Both the position numbers and the translations under genes were made by a program. The notes under the pieces were generated by a model, which was not told the DNA's origin, did not search any database, and saw only the letters and a program-made list of their open reading frames with translations. This document shows, one piece after another, positions 31,347 to 36,636 of a stretch of 36,636 bases of DNA (its first letter is position 1; each line of letters starts with the position of its first letter). The DNA lies in the NCBI GenBank assembly GCA_023443765.1, contig JAEZTA010000127.1, forward strand, positions 1-36,636. Direction: 5' to 3'. The stretch is from Bacteroidota bacterium (GTDB taxonomy: Bacteria; Bacteroidota; Bacteroidia; Bacteroidales; Rikenellaceae).

Positions 31347-32230
31347 AATTTCACTTCGCCGTACATGCCGATTTTCAGCCGCCCGTCGTTTTCGACGGCG
31401 ATCTTCACGGCATAAACCAGGTTGGCCCGGGTGTCGCGGGTTTGGATCGTCTTAGGCGTAAATTCGCTTTCGGAAGCAACCCACGTCACCCGTCCCGGGT
31501 ATTCGAACCGTTCGTCACCCCCGAAATCGGCCGTAACCATTACTTCCCGTCCGAGCGTCAACTCCGCCAGCTGGTCCGAGGTGAAATAGGCCCGGAGATA
31601 GATTTTCCCCAGGTCGGCGACCTTCATCAGCGGACGCCCCACCGAGGCCAGTTCACCCGCTTCGGCGTATTTGGCCAGCACGGTCCCTGATATAGGCGAC
31701 GCAAGACGGCATTTTGCAAGCCGGTCCTCGGCCTGAGCAATCTGCAACTCGATAGCCGAAGAGTTCTCGTCGATCGACGCCGCATTGTTGCCCAACGTCG
31801 AAAGCTGGGCATCCAGTTGCCGCTGAAGGACCTTCAGTTGCGAATCAATGTCGTCCAGTTGCTTGGTCGTGGCAGCCCCGTCCTTCAAAAGGTTCTCGAT
31901 GCGGCGGCGTTCGGTCTGTTGCTTGGCGATCTGCTCGCGCAGCGACGAGACCTGTTTCGCGATGTCGGGACGCGACGAGCGCACCGAAGCCTGCTGGCGC
32001 TCCAACTGCAACTTCTGCAAATAGAGTTGCACGGTGTCGATAGCCCCGATCTGCTTCCCGGCAGCCAGGTCGTCGCCCTCTTCGACATCGAAATAAAGAA
32101 TCCGCCCGGCAGCTTCGGCCGAAACCGTCACCTCCGTCGCTTCGAAGGTTCCCGTGGCGTCGTAATCCCCGCCGCGGCCGCAGGCTACGCCCAACAGGGC
32201 CGTAACTCCGTAAATAAGAATCCGTTTCAT
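31343..32230 (-). CDS. HlyD-family adaptor lipoprotein (YbhG-like)
   Basis: A 295-residue periplasmic adaptor. The signal peptide ends in a lipobox-like GVAC (Cys17), so it is probably lipid-anchored. The first lipoyl part is TVSAEAAGRILYFDVEEGDDL, a long coiled coil runs about 75-185, and the second lipoyl part is CRLASPISGTVLAKYAEAGE. A beta-barrel domain follows. It connects the ABC pump to the TolC protein encoded just upstream (4-bp overlap). Confidence 0.92.
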   Translation of the reverse strand: MKRILIYGVTALLGVACGRGGDYDATGTFEATEVTVSAEAAGRILYFDVEEGDDLAAGKQIGAIDTVQLYLQKLQLERQQASVRSSRPDIAKQVSSLREQIAKQQTERRRIENLLKDGAATTKQLDDIDSQLKVLQRQLDAQLSTLGNNAASIDENSSAIELQIAQAEDRLAKCRLASPISGTVLAKYAEAGELASVGRPLMKVADLGKIYLRAYFTSDQLAELTLGREVMVTADFGGDERFEYPGRVTWVASESEFTPKTIQTRDTRANLVYAVKIAVENDGRLKIGMYGEVKL

Positions 32231-33507
32231 TGGTTTATCGTATGTTTTAATTCATAAATCGCTTTCAGCAGTTCGATCTCCCGGGCGCTGCGGGCCGTAG
32301 CGGCGGCATCTTCTTCGGTAATTTTACCCAGCAGGTCGTTGGTGTCGATCACGCCGTTGCGAAGCCGCGACTCTGCGGCCTCACGCACGCGGCGGCGCAA
32401 GGCGACGATCCGGTCGTCGTCCGCAAGAGCCTTACGCAGGCGGGTGATCTCGCCGTTATCTTCCGTCGATTCCAACCGGTTGTTGAACAGAAAAATACCC
32501 CTCTGCACCTCAACCTGTTCTTTAGCTGTACGCAGTTGGTTCAGCGAGTTCTTCCGCGTGTAGTAGCCACCGAAATTCCACGACATCTTCACACCGACCA
32601 TCGCATTCCACGTCCAGTCGGAGGAGGTCATGCTCTGGAAATAGTCGAGGCCCGGATAACCATAATACCCCTGGGCAAAGAGCCCGAAGCGGGGACGCGT
32701 CGACGACTTGACCAGTCGTTCCTGCGCCAACAGTTTGTCGATGCGGGCGTCGAACAGCGCCAACTCGGGACGCGCGGATTCCGCAACAGTCGGCGTCACC
32801 ATGTCGGGCTTCACCAACGACTGCCCGTCCAAATCACGGCCGATGAAAACGGCCAGCATCCGGCGGTAGCTGTCACGTGCCGATTCGGTCTGCGTCAACT
32901 GCTGGTTCGCAGCCAACAGTTCGGCCTCCACGGCATCAGCGTCGGACTGCATCGCAACCCCGTTGCGCAGGTATGAACGAACCTTTTCGAGGTTGCTTTG
33001 CAGCAGGCCGATCGTCAGCCGCGTCTGCGCGATACGTTCATCGAGCAGCAAAATCCCGAAATAAAGCCCGTCGACACGCCCCTCAAGCGCATAAAAATCG
33101 ACATCCGCAGAACGTTGCTGCTCGGCCGACTCAGCTTCGGCAATCCGCTTGTCGGCACTGGCCTTACCTCCGTCCCAGATCGTCTGGTTCAGTTCAAGCA
33201 TCACTTTATATTGATCCTTGTTCATCCCTGGCATCGAAATGTTTTGCTGGGAGAGCATTCCCATAAGCGCATTAGGAAATTCCGGTATGGCAGTCTGCCA
33301 CGTAGCCTGCGCCGAGAAGGAGAGTTGGGGCAGGTAGGAACGTGCAGCATTGGAAAGCGTATATGCCTCGGTCCGGCGGATCAGGTCGTACTGCCTGATT
33401 TCAGGGTAGTGTTCCCGCGCCAGCGCCCGGCACTCGCCAAGCGTCAACTGCGCCTGCGCCGAGAAGCCTGCCACGAGGCCCGCACACAAAAGTAGAATTC
33501 GTTTCAT
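32227..33507 (-). CDS. TolC-family outer-membrane efflux protein
   Basis: A 426-residue channel protein with signal peptide MKRILLLCAGLVAGFSAQAQ. LTLGECRALAREHYPEIRQ begins the first repeat, and the long helices of the alpha barrel (residues about 120-200 and 330-420) are clear. It is the second gene of the TetR-led operon, 3 bp after tetR, and overlaps the adaptor gene by 4 bp. Enterobacterial ybhGFSR has no dedicated outer-membrane gene; this operon supplies its own. Confidence 0.93.
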   Translation of the reverse strand: MKRILLLCAGLVAGFSAQAQLTLGECRALAREHYPEIRQYDLIRRTEAYTLSNAARSYLPQLSFSAQATWQTAIPEFPNALMGMLSQQNISMPGMNKDQYKVMLELNQTIWDGGKASADKRIAEAESAEQQRSADVDFYALEGRVDGLYFGILLLDERIAQTRLTIGLLQSNLEKVRSYLRNGVAMQSDADAVEAELLAANQQLTQTESARDSYRRMLAVFIGRDLDGQSLVKPDMVTPTVAESARPELALFDARIDKLLAQERLVKSSTRPRFGLFAQGYYGYPGLDYFQSMTSSDWTWNAMVGVKMSWNFGGYYTRKNSLNQLRTAKEQVEVQRGIFLFNNRLESTEDNGEITRLRKALADDDRIVALRRRVREAAESRLRNGVIDTNDLLGKITEEDAAATARSAREIELLKAIYELKHTINQ

Positions 33508-33510
33508 GGT

Positions 33511-34134
33511 TTATTGTTTTTTCAGTCTTCGCATGATGATCTCAATATTTTCCTGCTTACGCAGTTCGAAAAACCGTTTCCGGTCGGCTGTCAGGTCACC
33601 GAGGATCGGTTCGATAATGGGGTAGGCAATGAAGGCAAAGATGTTGAGCGAGATGATGTCGAGCAGCAGCATCCGGGCATCCATCGGCTCGGTCTCGCCG
33701 CAGGCCGCCGATTCGTCCAACTGGCCCTGCAGGCCGTTCAGCAATTCGTCCATAATCAACCGGAGGCGCTGACGCATCACCTCGTGGCGCTCCGGCCGGG
33801 CAAATACCTCGTTGACGATGAAACGCGGCAGGTCGGGATTGACGACGATAAAATCGAAGTGGCTGGCGATTCCGTCACGCAGGCGTTCCAGCACCGGGAG
33901 TTCGGACCGGCCGAAGGTCTTCAACACCAGTTCACCCATCAGGCGCATTTTTTCGTCGAGGATGCGCTCGAAAATATTCTCCTTCGTACGGAAATAGTAG
34001 TGTAGCATGGCGTGCGTCACCCCGGCGGCCTGGGCGATCGAGGTCGTACGCGCCCCGTCGAATCCTTTGGCGAGAAACTCCCGCTCAGCCGCTTCGAGGA
34101 TCGCTTGTTCCTTATTCTGAGTTTGTTCCGTCAT
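33511..34134 (-). CDS. TetR/AcrR-family repressor of the efflux operon (CecR-like position)
   Basis: A 207-residue regulator and first gene of the operon. The helix-turn-helix is ILEAAEREFLAKGFDGARTT then IAQAAGVTHAMLHYYFRTKE, the latter being a textbook TetR recognition motif. The C-terminal domain contains RFIVNEVFARPERHE, as in TetR proteins with a conserved Arg/Pro helix. Its promoter contains two AACAA-TT-TTGTT palindromes, pointing to autoregulation and control of the whole pump operon, probably relieved by a drug-like ligand. Confidence 0.93.
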   Translation of the reverse strand: MTEQTQNKEQAILEAAEREFLAKGFDGARTTSIAQAAGVTHAMLHYYFRTKENIFERILDEKMRLMGELVLKTFGRSELPVLERLRDGIASHFDFIVVNPDLPRFIVNEVFARPERHEVMRQRLRLIMDELLNGLQGQLDESAACGETEPMDARMLLLDIISLNIFAFIAYPIIEPILGDLTADRKRFFELRKQENIEIIMRRLKKQ

Positions 34135-34159
34135 TTGTTTTGCGATTTAACAAATTTAT

Positions 34160-34175
34160 TTAACAATTTTGTTAA
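34160..34175. promoter_or_regulatory. Operator O1 of the TetR-led efflux operon
   Basis: TTAACAA (34160-34166) and TTGTTAA (34169-34175) are perfect seven-base inverted repeats with a two-base spacer. The site covers the predicted transcription start, a repressing position. A further TTAACAA half-site lies at 34147-34153. Confidence 0.65.
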
Positions 34176-34177
34176 TG

Positions 34178-34207
34178 CAAATATACGCATAGATTCGAAT
34201 CATCCAA
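34178..34207 (-). promoter_or_regulatory. Promoter of the TetR-led efflux operon
   Basis: Read on the minus strand: TTG (34207-34205), 19 bases, then TATATTTG (34185-34178), a full match to the Bacteroidetes consensus. The start point would be near 34171 and the ATG is at 34134. Confidence 0.8.
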
Positions 34208-34217
34208 CAATTTTGTT
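34206..34217. promoter_or_regulatory. Operator O2 of the TetR-led efflux operon
   Basis: AACAA (34206-34210) and TTGTT (34213-34217) with the same TT spacer as O1. It overlaps the -33 box. Its outer bases match O1 on one side only (TTGTTAA to 34219), so it should bind less tightly. Confidence 0.55.
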
Positions 34218-34235
34218 AATAAAATTTTCAGACAT

Positions 34236-34263
34236 AAAAAATGCCACCAACTATGTTGGTAGC
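34236..34263 (-). terminator. Terminator of the L,D-transpeptidase gene
   Basis: On the minus strand TGCTACCAAC pairs with GTTGGTGGCA around a three-base loop (one C-A mismatch), followed by six Us (As at 34236-34241). It lies about 45 bp after the gene's stop and separates it from the tetR promoter. Confidence 0.85.
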
Positions 34264-34307
34264 AAAATACAATACAGTATCAAAAACTCATGGTTCTGCC
34301 GTACCGG

Positions 34308-34874
34308 CTAATTATCGGCCAGTCGGGGAGCCGCTTTGGCCGCATCGGGCAAGCGGCAGGGAACAGCGCTGTCGGCCTCGGAGGAGATGATCACGACCGG
34401 CATGCCGACATAGACGTACTTTTTCACCAGTTGGAGCAGATCGCTGTTATTGAGCCGGATGCACCCCTCGGTAGCACGCGTGCCGATCGACGCAGGATCG
34501 TGCGTCCCGTGAATACCGATCCCGCGGTGGCCCGGCGTCTTCAGGCGAATGAAATGCGAGCCATAAGCTCCTTTGATCTCACCCTTGCCATCGCCGAAAT
34601 CGTGCGTCCACGTACTTGCATCCTGTACCTGCTGGACGGAGAAAAGCCCTTCGGGGGTCTTCATGTCGCCCGGCTTCTCTTTGTTGCCCAGTGCCCGGCC
34701 GCAGGCAATCGGATAGGCGGCCAGCAGGCGGCTGTTGAAATCATAGACTGCAAGGGTCATCGACTCTTTGGAAATGGCGATAAGGGCCGCACCGGAAGGC
34801 GGTGTCTGCTGGGCCTGTACGCCGTTGCTGCAAAACAGTGCAAATACGATAAAAATGGGCAGGATTATTTTCAT
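34308..34874 (-). CDS. L,D-transpeptidase (YkuD family)
   Basis: A 188-residue periplasmic enzyme that makes or modifies peptidoglycan cross-links or attaches proteins. I chose the ATG at 34874, which begins a signal peptide (MKIILPIFIVFALFCSNGVQA); an upstream in-frame ATG at 34955 adds a charged segment with no signal. The catalytic motif is HGTHDP (His122) then SIGTRATEGCIRLNN with Cys138 and Arg140. TPEGLFSV is also typical. It is a minimal single-domain form and a monocistronic gene. Confidence 0.95.
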   Translation of the reverse strand: MKIILPIFIVFALFCSNGVQAQQTPPSGAALIAISKESMTLAVYDFNSRLLAAYPIACGRALGNKEKPGDMKTPEGLFSVQQVQDASTWTHDFGDGKGEIKGAYGSHFIRLKTPGHRGIGIHGTHDPASIGTRATEGCIRLNNSDLLQLVKKYVYVGMPVVIISSEADSAVPCRLPDAAKAAPRLADN

Positions 34875-34879
34875 AGGTA

Positions 34880-34887
34880 CAAATATA
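34880..34887 (-). promoter_or_regulatory. Candidate -7 element for the L,D-transpeptidase gene
   Basis: TATATTTG on the minus strand ends 5 bp before the ATG at 34874, again suggesting a very short or absent leader. No well-spaced -33 TTG is seen. Between here and 35104 the only other feature is the inverted repeat at 34992. Confidence 0.5.
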
Positions 34888-34991
34888 CGATTTCCCGGAC
34901 AAAATCTGCCATATCGGTCGAAAAAGCCGCCCGTCATTTTCCGAAAAGTCGCCAATTACCTCCGGTCAAACAAAAACAGGCATTGCGGCAT

Positions 34992-35025
34992 CATATTCGC
35001 CTAACTTCTGCGTTAGAATAATATG
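34992..35025. promoter_or_regulatory. Imperfect 34-bp inverted repeat upstream of the RND efflux genes
   Basis: Arms 34992-35005 and 35012-35025 match at 11 of 14 positions (outer CATATT/AATATG and inner CTAAC/GTTAG), with a six-base centre. It is 80 bp before the adaptor ATG and could be an operator for the RND genes. No regulator gene lies next to it. Confidence 0.35.
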
Positions 35026-35104
35026 TTGGCAAAAAAATTCATATTTTTACGCCGAAAAACCGGGCAACACCACGCAAACAATCCGGAACATAGAGAAAGA
35101 CAAC

Positions 35105-36370
35105 ATGAAACTATCACGTGAGAAAATCATGCAGCAGGCGACCCACGCCGGCCGTCGCACGTTGCAATTCGGGGAAGAAGCAGGCGACAAAATCCGTAAT
35201 CTATCGAAACGCTCCTGGCTGATACTGGGAGGAATAGCCATATTGATCGCCGGAGGACTCTGGTGGCTACTGCGTCCTGAACCCCAGAAACCCATACTGC
35301 CCGTAGTCCAGGTCGACCCGGTTCAGGCCGAGGACATCGAAATTTACGGCGAATACGTGGGTCGCATCCGCGCCCAGCAATTCGTCGAGATTCGCGCCCG
35401 GGTGGAGGGTTTCCTCGAAAAAATGCTTTTCGAAGAGGGAACTTATGTCCGGAAAGGGCAGCCGCTGTTCATCATCGACCCTAAACTTTATGAGGCCCGC
35501 GTAAACAAAGCAAAGGCTCAGTTGAACAAGGACAAGGCCATGGCGCTCAAGGCCGACCGCGACCTGAAGCGTATCCGCCCGCTCTACGAGCAGAATGCCG
35601 CGAGCCAGCTGGACCTCGACAACGCCATCGCCTCCTACGAGAGCGCCACGGCAGCTGTGACGATGAGCGAGGCCGACCTCACGCAGGCCGAAACCGCTTT
35701 GAGCTACACCATCGTCAGTTCGCCGCTGTCGGGCTACATCTCCGAACGCAGCGTCGACATCGGTACGCTCGTCAGCCCCAACGGCAAATCGTTGCTGGCG
35801 ACGGTGGTCAAGAGCGACACGGTGCGCGTAGACTTCAGCATGACGGGCCTCGACTACCTGAAAAGCAAGGCCCGCAACGTCAACCTCGGCCAGAAGGATT
35901 CCACCCGCAAGTGGGACCCCTATATCACCATCACGCTCGCCGACAACACGCAGTATCCGCTGCGCGGACTGGTCGACTTCGCCGACCCGCAGGTCGATCC
36001 CGAAACGGGAACCTTCTCCGTGCGCGCTGAAATGGCCAATCCCAACCGCATCCTGCTGCCGGGACAGTTCACGAAAGTGCGCCTGCTGCTGGACGTGCGT
36101 GAGAAAGCCACGGTCGTCCCGACCAAATCGGTCGTCATCGAGAAGGGCGGCGCCTACGTCTTCGTCATCCGCCGCGACAGCATCGCCGAACGCCGCCTGA
36201 TCGAACTCGGCCCCGAGGTCAACAACCGGGTGATCGTCGAACGTGGCGTCGTTCCGGGCGAAATGATCGTCGTGGAGGGATTCCACAAGTTGACGCACGG
36301 CGACAAGGTCGACCCCGTGCGCGCCCCGGAAAAGAGCAGTGCAACCGAGGTGGAGACCTCCGAAAATTAA
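35105..36370 (+). CDS. RND efflux periplasmic adaptor subunit
   Basis: A 421-residue membrane-fusion protein of the AcrA/MexA class. It has an unusual start: about 36 charged N-terminal residues precede a membrane helix (about 38-57, LILGGIAILIAGGLWWLL), so it is anchored by a helix rather than a lipid. The first lipoyl part is VEIRARVEGFLEKMLFEEGT, the hairpin is at about 130-205, and the second lipoyl part is YTIVSSPLSGYISERSVDIG. Then come beta-barrel (VRVDFSMTGLDYL, DPETGTFSVRAEM, LLPGQFTKVRL) and membrane-proximal domains. The pump gene starts 6 bp after the stop. Confidence 0.94.
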   Translation: MKLSREKIMQQATHAGRRTLQFGEEAGDKIRNLSKRSWLILGGIAILIAGGLWWLLRPEPQKPILPVVQVDPVQAEDIEIYGEYVGRIRAQQFVEIRARVEGFLEKMLFEEGTYVRKGQPLFIIDPKLYEARVNKAKAQLNKDKAMALKADRDLKRIRPLYEQNAASQLDLDNAIASYESATAAVTMSEADLTQAETALSYTIVSSPLSGYISERSVDIGTLVSPNGKSLLATVVKSDTVRVDFSMTGLDYLKSKARNVNLGQKDSTRKWDPYITITLADNTQYPLRGLVDFADPQVDPETGTFSVRAEMANPNRILLPGQFTKVRLLLDVREKATVVPTKSVVIEKGGAYVFVIRRDSIAERRLIELGPEVNNRVIVERGVVPGEMIVVEGFHKLTHGDKVDPVRAPEKSSATEVETSEN

Positions 36371-36376
36371 CGGGCT

Positions 36377-36636
36377 ATGAAGTTGGATTTTTTTATCGAC
36401 CGACCCATATTCTCAACCGTCCTGTCAGTCATCATCGTGATCGTCGGACTGCTGGGACTGGTGATGCTCCCTGTAGACCAGTATCCGCGCATCGTGCCCC
36501 CGGTGGTCAAGGTCTCGGCCTCCTACCCGGGCGCCAGCGCCCAGACGGTGACGCAGGCCGTGGCGACGCCCATCGAGCAGGAACTGAACGGAACCCCCGG
36601 CATGCTCTACATGGAGTCGACGAGCAGCAACTCGGG
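36377..36636 (+). CDS. RND efflux transporter, HAE1 (AcrB) family, 5' part
   Basis: The first 86 codons of an inner-membrane drug/proton antiporter; the gene continues beyond the window. The start FFIDRPIFSTVLSVIIVIVG is the classic AcrB-family N-terminus with transmembrane helix one. LPVDQYPRIVPPVVKVSASY then PGASAQTVTQAVATPIEQ and LNGTPGMLYMESTSSNSG follow as expected. Together with the adaptor it forms an AcrAB-like pump. An outer-membrane gene may follow outside the window. Confidence 0.95.
   Translation, partial: MKLDFFIDRPIFSTVLSVIIVIVGLLGLVMLPVDQYPRIVPPVVKVSASYPGASAQTVTQAVATPIEQELNGTPGMLYMESTSSNS

Noticed and set aside
1..36636. CRISPR arrays, tRNA or rRNA genes, insertion sequences and integration sites
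   Set aside because: I saw no regularly spaced repeats, cloverleaf-like sequences, transposase or integrase frames, or flanking direct repeats.

Overview
The window looks like a chromosomal segment of a GC-rich member of the Bacteroidales, most likely Alistipes or another Rikenellaceae (inference). The evidence is as follows. There are fimbrillin/FISUMP and DUF4876/DUF6850 envelope proteins. Promoters fit the Bacteroidetes pattern TTG-N19-21-TAnnTTTG. There are few Shine-Dalgarno sequences. Genes are very GC-rich in the third codon position while intergenic DNA is AT-rich. I see no tRNA, rRNA, CRISPR array, insertion sequence or phage gene. No gene-free stretch exceeds about 230 bp.

Layout. 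(1) 1-4495, plus strand: an envelope cluster made of the C-terminus of an outer-membrane barrel (probably TonB-dependent), a DUF4876 lipoprotein, a DUF6850-type barrel and a fimbrillin-FISUMP fusion lipoprotein, closed by a strong terminator. (2) 4571-7365, minus strand: a membrane acyltransferase and a secreted Ser-type sulfatase. (3) 7517-17430, plus strand: a complete Kdp high-affinity potassium system with unusual control. It comprises a sigma-54-dependent response regulator with its own terminator, then a palindrome and a candidate -24/-12 promoter. These are followed by two unannotated small membrane ORFs, kdpF, kdpA, kdpB, kdpC, an outer-membrane barrel gene, a KdpD protein reduced to its cytoplasmic KdpD-USP part, and a separate HAMP-PAS histidine kinase. 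(4) 17521-20314, plus strand: a TetR regulator, then flavodoxin, the Cys-rich DUF2023 protein, a Cys/His-containing lipoprotein and a PepSY-type membrane protein. (5) 20468-26904, plus strand: a TolC-MacA-MacB-type efflux system (separate ATPase and permease), followed by a LytS-type kinase and LytTR regulator. (6) 34134-26905, minus strand: a TetR-led efflux operon resembling enterobacterial cecR-ybhGFSR, but with its own TolC, YbhF split into two ATPase genes, and a second TetR gene at the far end. (7) 34874-34308, minus strand: an L,D-transpeptidase. (8) 35105 to the end, plus strand: an RND efflux adaptor and the start of its HAE1-type pump.

How the parts fit. The Kdp region reads as a self-contained regulon. 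KdpD-USP (ligand sensing) and the adjacent kinase probably signal to the sigma-54 activator at 7517. That activator would bind the 18-bp palindrome at 8912-8929 and drive transcription of the small ORFs and kdpFABC. The classical KdpD kinase half and the OmpR-type KdpE are absent from this window. The right half carries three different efflux systems in about 16 kb, two of them next to visible regulators. The clearest local control circuit there is the tetR promoter at 34178-34207 with overlapping TTAACAA/TTGTTAA operators.
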